In this document: positions 48,051 to 58,864 of the stretch, in pieces
How positions within the stretch are numbered: the first letter of the stretch is position 1
Layout: each line of letters begins with the position of its first letter
The notes under the pieces: model-generated
Databases searched by the model: none
Seen by the model: the letters and a program-made list of their open reading frames with translations, nothing else
Told to the model about the DNA's origin: nothing
Origin: Hyparrhenia diplandra
Lineage: Eukaryota; Streptophyta; Magnoliopsida; Poales; Poaceae
Direction: 5' to 3'
Assembly: GCA_015847255.1 (NCBI GenBank)
Contig: JADLZK010010441.1
Location: 62,001 to 126,000 of the forward strand
DNA length: 64,000 nucleotides
Position numbers and translations under genes: made by a program

Positions 48051-49519
48051 AAGTTCCCTAGATGGGCAATTGAGCTTTTAAATACTCACATGGGGAACTT
48101 TTTGTGGAATGATGATCAGAATCATCATAAGTACCATCTTGCTAATTGGGGTCTGGTTTCTATGAGTAAGGAGTTTGGTGGTTTAGGTATCCCTAGTCTT
48201 AGATATCTGAATATCTGTCTTTTGGCTTCCTGGATCAAGAGATACAATTCAGATAAGGACAAACTCTAGAAAGAGTTAATTGATTTCAAATACAAAACTA
48301 ACAAACCCCAATGTGTTAGCCACCAAACCTTCCCATGCTTCTAGTTTCTTTAAAGGCTTTATGTGGGCTATAGAAGCAACCAATTTTGGCTATAGATGAA
48401 AAGTAGGAAATGGCCAAAAGGTAAGGTTGTGGAAGATATATGGGTAGGTACAACTAGTCTTGTTGTTTTGTTCTACCCTTTATATCGTATTCTAAAATGA
48501 TTATGGCAAAACCATTGTTGAATGTTGGGATTGTGTAAATTTAAAATGTTCGTTTAGGAGGACTTTCTGATGACTTGTATCAGTCTTGGCTAGAACTAGT
48601 GGAGATGGTCTCTACTGTTCGGCTTGAATTAGGAAGAGGATGAGTTAATTTGGCAATATACAGCTAAGGGGTCATATACCTCACAGTCTCTCGATAAAAT
48701 CATTAATTTTAGGGGGATTAGTCAAGTTCATATTCATGTTGTTTGGAATCTCACAATTCCCCAAGAGTCCAGATGTTTCTATGATTATTAATGAACAATA
48801 GTGTCTTGACTAGAGACAATCTAGCTAAGAGAAGAAAAGTAAAAAGATGAATCTTGTATGTTTTGTAATGAAAAAGAAACATGTCATCATCTTTTCTTTG
48901 ACTGTGTAGTTGTTAGTAATTGTTGGGCTGCGATCTCCGATATAAATCATTTTAGTAGGAGATCTAGAGAATATTGGTAAATATTGGCTTAGCAATAAGA
49001 GAAATAGCTTGTTGAATATAGTCACATTTGTAGTTATTTGGTCGGTTTGGAAACTCGAATGAGCCTTGTTTTCGAGAGATCCGGGAAAAAAGCATGGAGG
49101 TTCTCTTCTATATGTTGATAGCTAGGTATGCTACAAAATTGGTTAATCCCTCCGAGGAGAGGAGAAGAAGGATTTCTTCAAAAAAAGCTCAAGACTATGG
49201 CAAAATCAGTCCTATGGCTCCTATGGCACGCAGACCGAAGCTCGTGTGGACTAGTAAAGAAGCTCTCGTGTGGACTAGTAAAGAGGCTGGATGATCCAAG
49301 ACTTGTTGATTTGTCCTGGTGAAAGGAGTTAGATGTTGTTCTAAATGAGATGTAATTGCCTTGCCATAGTGCTAGTTGTGCCGTTTATCCTTTATCCGTG
49401 CTCAAAATATTGTTTTCTCCTGGGGTAGTTTTTTTCAAGGACTCTCAATACGGTAAACATAATGATGGTCTTTTGGTTATAATAGAAAGGTTGGGGTTGT
49501 TGCCCTTAAACTCTAAAAA
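48051..49519 (+). mobile_element. 5'-truncated LINE with 17-bp TSD
   Basis: Flanks ATCATGAAGTGTCCATC (48034-48050) and ATCATGAAGTGCCCATC (49520-49536) differ at one base. The 3' end is CTCTAAAAA. Inside is degraded LINE ORF2: WAIELLNTHMGNFLWNDD and KEFGGLGIPSLRYLNI near 48065-48215, then a decayed zinc-binding part (CFCNEKETCHHLFFD-like) near 48855. Stops throughout; inactive. Confidence 0.85.
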
Positions 49520-49536
49520 ATCATGAAGTGCCCATC

Positions 49537-50390
49537 GATCACCAATAAGCACTTCCATAAAATATGGGGGTTAATATTAACTACAACGGTAACCATGGGA
49601 GTTACTAGTAACTACAACCATGACTATGTCGTTACAAGTTTAGCCTTCAATAACCGTGTATACCATTTCATTGCACTTAGCATTTAATCGATCTAAACCT
49701 TAGAATTTATTTGATTTTAATTGAATAAAATTAGGCCAAGCCCAATAAAATTCAATAACCCGCACCAAATTCTAAGGCACATAATAAATACTCTAGATTC
49801 TCGCTGTTGTTTGATATACCCATGATTCAATGGAGTCTCTTAAGTTGAACATTCAACTAGAACATAGGTTACACTTTTTCGCAATTGAACAATGGATAAT
49901 GCCTTGAATTGATAGTTTTGTGCGAAATAAGTTTCACCTAAGTCCTTTACTAATACTAGGTTGCCTAAATCATCCCCCTGTAGTTAGAGCATATAAGTCT
50001 ACTCTTGAGCCTTTCGTGAGTATTTAGGATCACACAAATCTCATAGACTGCGCCCAGCAATCAAACTCATATAAATGTGTCTTTGAAAAGATGTTTTGTA
50101 GGGCCATATTACTTGGAACACATGAAGGTGAAAACCAACCTGCCTTACGGCAAAGAAAAGACATGCATCTTACATGAACTTAATTAAGGGTCTTTTCTCA
50201 CAGTCCACCACTATGTTGTTTCATCATTCTACTTCACGAGATCTCCTATCACATAGAACATGTACTACTATGGTAGACTTCATGTGGGACTCAAGCCTAT
50301 CTCACTCGACATACTATCTATCACATTACATGATAGTCTCTTATTAGTGAATTGATCTGCTTATTAGATATCAAGAGCTAATTGGTAGTC
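49537..50390. other. No gene seen
   Basis: AT-rich intergenic sequence without recognisable coding regions. Confidence 0.4.
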
Positions 50391-50640
50391 ACTTCCTCCG
50401 TCCCAAAAAGAATAAAAAGAATGTAACTATGAGAATCGTGTCCGTCAAATATGCTAAAGTTTGACCAAGTTTATAATAATATTTGTCTTAATCAAGACTT
50501 ATTACATAAAATTATTTCATGATTAATCTAATGATGTTTATTTGCATCGTTATTGTTTGTACTTTCATGTGAATCTTCAGTCAAAGTTGAAATCAGTTGA
50601 CTCTTCGTTAAACAAGAATTGCATTCTTTTTTTAGGGAGT
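50391..50640. mobile_element. MITE with CTTCCTCCGTCCC-type end
   Basis: Left end ACTTCCTCCGTCCCAAAAAG and right end GCATTCTTTTTTTAGGGAGT are imperfect inverted repeats of the sort common in rice Stowaway/mariner-related MITEs. A TA duplication is not clear. Confidence 0.55.
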
Positions 50641-50797
50641 AACTAACACTTAGCTAACATTAGTCCTAAGGTATCTAAACAACAACACTAAAAGTGGGTC
50701 AAATCTATAAGTCTGCAAGTCTCTAATTCTTTGGCCATGCCTCGAACACCTCTAGTCCATTAGCTTACGACCATTTGCTAATCTAAACTAATTTTTA

Positions 50798-51093
50798 GGC
50801 TCTGTTTAGTTCCATTTTTTTGTCAATTCTTTTTTGTGTTTTGTCGTATTATTTTACAAAACGGAATTAAACACCATGGTGAAAAACCAGAAATATTGGG
50901 GTATTTTGCATTCTTCATTTTGCACTCAAGAGGCCCAAAGAAGACGGAAAATGTCATGGGAGCATGTGTGCATGCCAAAAAAAAAATGTATGCAACTAAA
51001 CACTAAGGTGAAAAATTCAGCATTCCGTATTTTGGTGTAACAAAAAAAATTTGCATTTGGCATTTTGTATTCCAAAGACATCTAAACACACCC
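50798..51093. mobile_element. PIF/Tourist-like MITE, 296 bp
   Basis: Ends GGCTCTGTTTAG and CTAAACACACCC are inverted, flanked by TTA (50795-50797 and 51094-51096). It lies about 0.6 kb upstream of the cyclase gene. Confidence 0.7.
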
Positions 51094-51661
51094 TTAGTCT
51101 CAACTAATAACTAACACTTTCTTATCCAAACATGCCTTTAAGATTAAAGACTTCTCCAACTTGATTGAAATGGACATGCATGCTTGATGAAAGAAATATC
51201 GAGACCGTACCTTCTAAAAAAAATATATATATCGAGACCCTAAATGCACTCCTTGCGAACCTTCGATTTTTTTTATAAAAAACTCAAGGGCTGTGGTCGC
51301 TTCATGAATGAGAGCACGAAGAACCTGAACCAACCATTTGTTCCCGTCTACAAAATATGTGGCTTGGAAAAATTCAAATTTCATCATCATCAAGAAAAAG
51401 AAAGAAGAAGAAATCACAGCAATCGCGTGTGAAAGAAAGAAAAGGAAAAATCAGAGAGAGGGAGAAAGAAAAGATACGGTGGTCACACATGGCGCCCGGC
51501 GATTAGAAGCGCCGGATTACACTCATCGCCACCTTATCTGCCACCGCTCGCAATCGCCATGTCAGCACGCGGCGGCGGCAGCTCGAGCATATACGCCTCC
51601 TCCCTCAACGAGAGCTAGCTCCCGCCGCCCAGTCCTCGCCACCGCCAGTCCGTCGCCACCA
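51094..51661 (+). promoter_or_regulatory. Upstream region of the cyclase gene
   Basis: The last 200 bp turn GC-rich and would contain the 5' UTR. The cyclase frame is open upstream to 51338 but has no plausible coding content there. The start was put at 51662 because the context CCACCAATGG is good and a transit-peptide-like sequence follows. Confidence 0.5.
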
Positions 51662-53733
51662 ATGGCCTCCTCCGCCATGGAGCTCTCGCTCCTGAACCCC
51701 GCCGCGAGGCACCGCGGCCTTGCAGCCGGCATGCCCCTCGCGCCGCGGCGCTCCGTGGTCCGCTTCCGCGTGTCGGCCTCCGCCGCGGCCGCCGCGCCGC
51801 CCAAGTCGTCGGGCCCCAAGAAGCGGGGCAAGACGGAGATCCAGGAGACGCTGCTCACGCCCCGGTTCTACACCACCGACTTCGACGAGATGGAGCGCCT
51901 CTTCAACGCCGAGATCAACAAGCAGCTCAACCAGGCGGAGTTCGACGCGCTGCTGCAGGAGTTCAAGACGGACTACAACCAGACCCACTTCGTGCGCAAC
52001 CCAGAGTTCAAGGCCGCCGCCGACAAGATGCAGGGCCCGCTCCGCCAGATCTTCGTCGAGTTCCTCGAGCGCTCCTGCACCGCCGAGTTCTCCGGATTCC
52101 TCCTCTACAAGGAGCTAGGCCGCAGGCTCAAGGTTCCTAACTGCTTCTTCCTTTCCTTGCCTCGTTTCGTGTCGTGCATTTCGTCGACCACTTGCTGGGC
52201 GTGTGCTGATGCCCTGCCTTTTATCTGCAGAAAACCAACCCGGTCGTGGCGGAGATCTTCTCGCTCATGTCCAGGGACGAGGCGCGTCATGCTGGGTACG
52301 CACCTTATCTCTTATCATTCATCATCCTACACAACAATGCATGCAATTAGTGGCCAAAAAATGCACTATATAAAGATTAATTAGAATGTAAATGTCTGCC
52401 TGTCTCATGAAAACTTATTATGCCGGTGCTGCTGCCTCAATTTGACAAGGAATGCAGATATTCTAAGTTTGCAGACATATTTTAAACGAGCTTGGTTACA
52501 TGCAAACAAAACATTGCTCATTTTCAATGAATTATTCAGTAGTAGTAGTTTGGTCAATGCATTCGGGGTTGCTTCCAGCAACTGTCCATAAGAATTCAGC
52601 CATGTATGCTATTCTTATGGTGTCCAATGTGAGGCTATAGGACTAATGATGATGAGAGCATGGACAAATTCAGCTGAAAGTTTCTTGTGATTTGCGCTGT
52701 CTAGGTTCTTGAACAAGGGGCTGTCTGACTTCAACTTGGCATTGGACCTCGGGTTCCTGACCAAGGCTAGGAAATACACCTTCTTCAAGCCCAAGTTCAT
52801 CTTCTATGCCACCTACCTGTCTGAGAAGATTGGGTACTGGAGGTACATCACCATCTTCAGGCACCTCAAGGCTTAACCCAGAGTACCAGGTGTACCCTAT
52901 CTTCAAGTACTTCGAGAACTGGTGCCAGGACGAGAACAGGCACGGTGACTTCTTTCTCTGCCCTTCTCAAGGCTCAGCCGCAGTTCCTCAATGACTGGAA
53001 GGCCAAGCTCTGGTCACGGTTCTTCTGCCTCTCGGTAATTTCGAGCTATTCTTTTTTGTTATACAGGTCGATTAACGCCAAAGGTTATTTTGCCCCACTC
53101 CTGATAGTTGTGTTACATGACCTTTTGCAGGTGTATGTGACCATGTACCTGAATGATTGCCAACGCACTGCATTCTATGAGGGAATTGGTCTGAACACCA
53201 AAGAATTTGACATGCATGTGATCATTGAGGTATAAATGAGTTATCATATAAATGAGTTATCATTTCATTTCCACCTGTTTACCATATTTCATATTTTTTT
53301 TTTCTGAACAAATGCTGAACATCGCAATAATGTCCTTACAAAAGATTATGAATTCAAATGAAGCTTATTATAGTTCATCAATGTTTAGGAGAATCTATGA
53401 ATTGCTTCTAGAAATGTTGGTGTGAATTAAGGCTGCTACTGACAACGTAAAAACATGCATACCTGTGCAGACCAACCGCACAACAGCGAGGATCTTCCCC
53501 TGCTGTCCCGGATGTGGAGAACCCTGAATTCAAGAGGAAGCTTGACAGGATGGTTGAGTTCAACCAGAAGCTCATTGCTGTCGGAGAATCTGATGACATT
53601 CCCTAGTGAAGAACCTGAAGAGGATTCCTCTTGTTGCCGCTCTGGTGTCTGAGATCATTGCCGCATACCTCATGCCCCCATCGAGTCTGGCTCAGTTGAT
53701 TTTGCTGAATTTGAGCCCCAGCTTGTTTACTGA
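51662..53733 (+). CDS. CRD1: Mg-protoporphyrin IX monomethyl ester cyclase, catalytic subunit
   Basis: Chloroplast di-iron enzyme of chlorophyll synthesis; it forms the isocyclic ring, converting Mg-protoporphyrin IX monomethyl ester to protochlorophyllide. Exons: 51662-52132, 52231-52295, 52705-53034, 53131-53229, 53471-53733, all GT/AG. Residues 1 to about 45 are a Ser/Ala/Arg-rich transit peptide (MASSAMELSLL). Mature blocks are near-canonical: EIQETLLTPRFYTTDF, EFLERSCTAEFSGF, SRDEARHAGF and CQDENRHGDFF (iron ligands), then VYVTMYLNDCQRT. Five single-base changes break the frame: extra T at 52873-52874, extra T at 52953-52955, extra C at 53497-53500, missing C at 53601-53603, missing C at 53675-53679. 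Correcting them gives exactly 408 residues. The rice locus is, from memory, YGL8/OsCRD1 (Os01g0279100). Errors of assembly are the likelier cause. Confidence 0.95.
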
Positions 53734-54600
53734 TTCTGTAGAAAGATTTGTCTTCAAATTATTCACCCCGAAAGACAAGTTGGTGCTTTCTCTCTAAGGG
53801 GCCTTGAGTGGTGAAAACGCTGAATGGTTAGAGGATCTGCATCTTCTTGTGTTCGCTCTGTGAAATACTGAGACTTCGCAACATAAAGCCGAACTAGCAT
53901 GATGAATTTTTGTTGTGTGGCATCTCCATGTAAGTGATATAGTGAACTGCATCAGAAGAGCGTTCCAGTTTTCCAACAGAAGGGAGCGCCTGAAGTTGTA
54001 CTGCTAGTGGAGCAATGGCATACAGACCTTCATATGATCAACTGTATCACATACGTCGAACTAGCATGATGAATGTGTGCAGCACATTTGGTTGATTGTG
54101 TAACACTAGAAAACCATTTAACAGAGTTTGGAGGCTGTACCATGCGTATTTACATCTCTTATTTTAGCAATGCCATGCAGCATACTAAGTGACAGTTTAT
54201 CTAGAAGAATTTGTAAGAAAATTGTGGTAGAAGATTACTGATACTACCAGGGTGTACCCCTCTTATATCTCCTTTCATCATAATCATATATAATCTGAGA
54301 TTTATGCGGAAACTCTACCATTTGTATTGTTGTTAAAAACGCATATATATTAAAAAAAACTGATAAAAATGCATATGTTTAATGTAACAAAACTGAATTA
54401 ATATACATGATATACGAGTGCCCCTCCAATGCCACTTGTATATTGCTTTTGAGGCTATTGTTACTGTTTTTTAGACAATGCTGTAGCCTTGAGATGTATG
54501 CCTGATTGATGTTTGTATAATAATAATAAAATGATTAAGGTTTATGTGTGTTAGTCAAACTAATGCAAAAAATTACTCAATGAACTACTTTTAATACTAG
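53734..54600 (+). other. Cyclase 3' flank
   Basis: Probably holds the 3' UTR to about 54130. ACTAGCATGATGAAT occurs twice (53893 and 54059). No other gene. Confidence 0.4.
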
Positions 54601-54956
54601 TATAATGCCCGTGCTAACGCAACGGCAACATTCAGGTGGAATCTTAACACCCGTAAGGATCTCCATATGTAGACTATTATGCTACAGCAATCTGCTATTA
54701 AGCACACCCAAAATACAACCAGCAAGCTTCGGTCAAAATACAGGTATATAGGTCCCACTCAAAAAACACAAGGAAGAAGTATCTGTTTGTAGTACAGATC
54801 TGGTTAGCAATGTGGTCGGCCTAGAGACCATCAATCATAGGAACACTCTCTGCCAAGCAATAGACTGAAAGACCAAAAGAATATGGTGCCATGAGGTCAT
54901 TGGTGGTTCGACCTTGAGCAGATGCTTCTTACAAGGCAATAAGATACATTATTATA

Positions 54957-57569
54957 TCAGAGGCCTTCACATTTCCAAGATACAAAAGAATATGGTGCCG
55001 ATTGCCTTACCAGCTTAGCCAGCAATAGCGTAGATAGCATGCAGCACGAACACGGAGTCATCAAGCTTTTTGAGGCTATCCCCATATCGTTCTTCAACGG
55101 CTCCCCGCACCCTGAGCAAGAACCCAACCAGAAAATCTTTAGACAAGAATATCTGAAGCTCCTAAATACTTCTGAATTTTGACTCAGTATTAGAACTGCA
55201 TTTTTAGAAACATGCACGCAATGAAAATAAACGCAGACCAGATAGTTCCATTAGGAAATTTGAAATTCATCTTTAGTCAAAATTCAACATTATCTTCCTT
55301 CATCGCCTGCATCATTCTTGTTAAAAAAAACAAGGAAACAACCATACTGTGGATAATCACTAAGCAAGAGCAAATATAATTTTAGGGAGCCGAACACTTT
55401 AAGCAAGTGGAGAAATAACAAAAAAAAAAAACTCAAATTGAGCACCTAATATTTTTCAGCAATCTCGTCCACAAGAAAACTTGCTTTGTCTCTGAACCAA
55501 AATTAATGCAACACTTGCCAGAGACTTCTACTTTCTTCTTTTCTTGGATAATATATGAAAATTAAAGATGGATCCTAAATATGATCACAGTCTGGTCCTT
55601 GTAGAATCACTGAAATCTAACAGCATAAATTTGACCACTATGATCACAGGAATACAAAACTAAGCTAAAAATTACTGATTTGCTATCCAGGACAAATATT
55701 TCTTTTGAAAAACAAGCAAAAAGCAACTGATCCTACAGTGAACTTATCTAAAGTCGCAAATGAACAGGGCAATAAAAAATAGTTCCTGTTGTAATTATAG
55801 AATTAGTTACTTGCACCAGTAATCCATGAAAGAAGATTAACTGAAATTCACAAAAGGAGATTAACTGAAATTCTCACTGCATCACTTAAATGCTCAGATA
55901 TCTAAAACAAGATTCTTCCCATGGAATCGCTTTTTTTCAAGTTTGACATAAACATCAAAATAGACCAATTTGAAAATCAACATACCAATTGTTCCATCCC
56001 AATATTTCAAAATCGTAGCCCTAGGTTCCCTAGCCAACACATATAGATCAACATAGACCAATTTGAGAGGGGCATACAGAATCCAGCGATCCTGCCAGAA
56101 CCGACACTTTGCCCCATCGTTGACTTTAAAAATAGAACCCCCATTTAAAGAGGTGTTTCATTTTGTGAAGACCCTTCCAAACTTATGAGATGCCCTTGTG
56201 AGAAGAAGAGAAGAAATTATAGTTCCTCATGTATTTGGCCTCCTGAACCATAATTCATTTGGTTCTTGCAGAATTAAATCTTAATTTACACTTAGCAGCA
56301 TGATAACATGAAAAATACAAGGGTTCATGGGTCATATTACAAGACTAAAGCTTAATAGCTCTATAGCTTGAATCTGTCATTATTTATCTTTGAAGAAACA
56401 AATGCTAAGAATGAAGTTCAGTCTTCTAAGATCATTTTTAACAAGCATATTTATCAAGCTACTCTGGGCACTCTCTAATATCTATGCATATATAGTTAGA
56501 TAACTCCTGGCGTCTCAGGATCATTACAATCTCAAATAGAAACCAAGCACACATGATCAAACATATGAGAGCCACAGTTCTGACAAATAAAATATACCTT
56601 GTTTTATGAAGGCCCAAACTGTAATTATTTGTTGGCATCCATACTCATTTGTAGGACCATGGTTATAACCAGTAGGGTTTTCTTAATTTCGAACCCAGCA
56701 AAGATTTTACCATAATACTCATCTGCAGATTGAATCCAGTTACTGTAACCTCAACCTGCAAATCTCCTGATTAGTTAGTTCATTTACCAATAAAACAAGC
56801 CTTCATTAGATTGCTTAAATTTTGACAGAGAATATGGTGAAGCACATACCAGGCTGAGAAGTAGATTCTTTTGAGAATTGAAAGAACAACAATTCAGCGT
56901 GTCTTCAGATTAGCTCCACTTTCAGGCAACGTTACCAGGTTCTCAAATTCTCAATCTTCAGAATTGAAATTGAAAGAACAAAAATTCAGGCTATCTTCAG
57001 TGTATCTTCAGATTACTGTACACGAATTTGAAAAAGATTGATATCACCAATCCATCCAATCCGGCCAATGCATCTACACGAATTTGTAAAGATTGATATC
57101 ACCAATCCATCCCATGCAGATTCATTCGGACTTGAAAAGATAGAGACGTCAAATAGCTAAAGAAGAAAAGGGAAGAGATGAACCACACGAAGCACACACG
57201 GAGAGCACGACTGACCGAGTCCTCCAGGCTGGTGCGGCGGAGCGCGAGGCAGGCAAAGTCGTCCGAGAAGGAGTCGGCTGCAGCGGCGGCCGTGGCGACT
57301 GCCGCGAGCGCCGAGAAGGAGCCGGCTGCAGCGGCGGCCGTGGCGACTGCCGCGAGCGCCGAGAAGGAGTCTCCTGCTGCGGCGGCCGTGGCGACTGCCG
57401 CGGAGGCCGAGAAGGAGTCGTCTGCAGCGAAGGCCGTGGCAGCAGTTCGTGTCGAGGGATTTGGAGGAGGCTGTGGGGAAGGAAGTGCCGCCGCAGCTGG
57501 AGCTGGCACCGTCGTCTCCGGGATCTTGGAGCGACCACGGCGACCCCCTGCAGACCCACCTCCTACCAT
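54957..57569 (-). CDS. Candidate unknown gene, Ala-rich first exon (partial model)
   Basis: Not recognised. On minus an ATG at 57569 (context GCTGCGATGG) starts MVGGGSAGGRRGRSKIPE. The first exon can end at a good donor, TCG|GTCAGT, at 57216/57215. It encodes Ala/Ser-rich 16-residue repeats (DSFSA..AAVATAAA) followed by DFACLALRRTSLEDS. A second plausible exon follows an acceptor (TTCTTGCTCAG) near 55112: RVRGAVEERYGDSLKKLDDS, then VFVLHAIYAIAG and a stop. It looks like real coding sequence. Phases of the two exons do not join directly, so at least one middle exon is unplaced in the AT-rich 55.1-57.2 kb. The opposite strand is also open through the repeats (57178-57606). A long-TIR element sits just upstream, in what would be the 5' UTR or promoter. 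Confidence 0.45.
57265..57440 (-). repeat. 48-bp coding tandem repeat, about 3.6 copies
   Basis: Units of 48 bp (16 codons) at 57265-57312, 57313-57360 and 57361-57408, then a partial fourth. Period divisible by three, so the frame is kept on both strands. Confidence 0.9.
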
Positions 57570-57912
57570 CGCAGCAGGAGCCCCGGCCGTCTTTTTTGCT
57601 TTTTAACCCTTTTTTTTTTTTGAAAAATTCTCACAAAAACTTTTTTTTTTTTTTTTGTTTCCGCAGTATAATATGGACCGGGCGCCACGGGCGTCATGGC
57701 GCTGAGCTATAACGTCTCGGCGCCACCACCCACGGCGCCGAGGTTCACGGCGTGGGAACTAATTTCAAACGGTGTGGCATCGTAGAAATTTTACATTTTC
57801 CCCTCGGCACTCGATCCACGGCGCCGAGGAGGAAATGCAAAAATTACATTTTTTGTTTTTCCTTCTCTCTTGGCGCGTTGCATCCAACAAGTAGACGGAT
57901 TCCGAACGCTCT

Positions 57913-57985
57913 ACTGAAAGGCTGCTGTGGTGCAGTTGGTTAGGCGTATGGGTGAAGTTTTTGGAGACTCAAACCCCTACCGGCC
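57913..57985 (+). repeat. tRNA-like block, left arm
   Basis: A-box-like TGGTGCAGTTGG at about 57928 and a worn B-box-like ACTCAAACC at about 57967. No functional tRNA fold is claimed. Confidence 0.5.
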
Positions 57986-57986
57986 A

Positions 57987-58018
<32 letters not shown>

Positions 58019-58471
58019 CCTTTTTTTTGGTTTTTAACAAACAAAAAAAAAAAAAAAGACTAATGGTCATACTTTTTTATATATTACCTAAATTGTATAT
58101 ATTACCTAAATTATGTATTACAATTGTACATATTACCTAAACTATATATATTACCTAAATTATAACAACAATTGTGCAACTATTGTGCAAATACAATAAT
58201 ATTTTTTTTGAAAATTATAATACCCCTACGGTATTAAGATATTTAGAAATTTTATTAAATTATAAGGAAATTGATTTAGAATGAGATGTAACATACGAGA
58301 ACACAGGCTTTACTCCACATTTTCTATATACTTTAAAAAAGTTGTCAAATTTTTTTACAAATAATAGTGTACAAAGTAATAGTTATTATATTTATTTATT
58401 ACTGTAATTGCTAATAAAAAGTAACGAGAATTGTGACATTGCTTGTTAAAAACCAAAATTAAAAGGGAAGA

Positions 58472-58546
58472 GGCGGCTGGTGTGGTTTGAACCCAGGTCT
58501 CCCAGACCACACCCGCGCAAGCTAACCAGCTGAACTACAGGAACGT
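58472..58546 (-). repeat. tRNA-like block, right arm, intact A and B boxes
   Basis: On minus: A-box TAGTTCAGCTGG, about 32 nt, then B-box GGTTCAAACC. This is the spacing of a Pol III internal promoter. The acceptor stem does not pair convincingly, so it is tRNA-derived rather than a working tRNA gene. Confidence 0.6.
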
Positions 58547-58864
58547 TCCAGTATAGTGTTCGGAAACAGTCTATTTGTTCCATGAAACGCGCCAAAAGAG
58601 AAGGAAAAAAATGCATTTTTTTCCCCGCCGCCGTGGATCATGGCGCCGAGGGGTAAAATGTAAAATTTGCGATGCCACGCCGTTTAAAATTGGTTCCCAC
58701 GCCGTGAACCTCGGCGTCATAGGTGGTGGCGCCGAGACGTTATAGCTTGGCGCCGTGACCCATGGCGCCGAGAAAAGGGTCTATATTGTGCACGGAAATA
58801 AAAAAAGAGTGTTTTTGTGAGAATCTTTCAAAAAAAGGGCCAAATAGCAAAAAGACGGAGCCCC

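Larger units (their letters stand above)
57589..58856. mobile_element. Long-TIR DNA element with tRNA-like modules (MULE- or hAT-like)
   Basis: The left arm (57589 to about 57985) is the inverted complement of the right arm (about 58460-58856). Both begin GTCTTTTT(T)GC. Both include repeated CGGCGCC palindromic motifs and, deeper in, a tRNA-like block. Flanks share GGAGCCCC (57577-57584 and 58857-58864), consistent with an 8-9-bp target duplication (the left copy is separated by GGCC). The spacer is AT-rich with T and A runs and TATATTACCTAAAT repeats (58075-58165). No transposase. TIR length favours a MULE-like element. Confidence 0.7.

Noticed and set aside
51338..51661. Upstream extension of the cyclase frame
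   Set aside because: Open but Lys/Arg-rich and without transit-peptide character; 51662 gives the expected protein length.
54590..54640. ACTAGTATAATGCCCGTGC motif, possible element terminus
   Set aside because: Looks like a known type of rice repeat end, but no partner end was found.
57952..58045. Long T run as a functional Pol III terminator
   Set aside because: It lies downstream of the left tRNA-like block, but simple expansion explains it equally well and the B box there is degraded.
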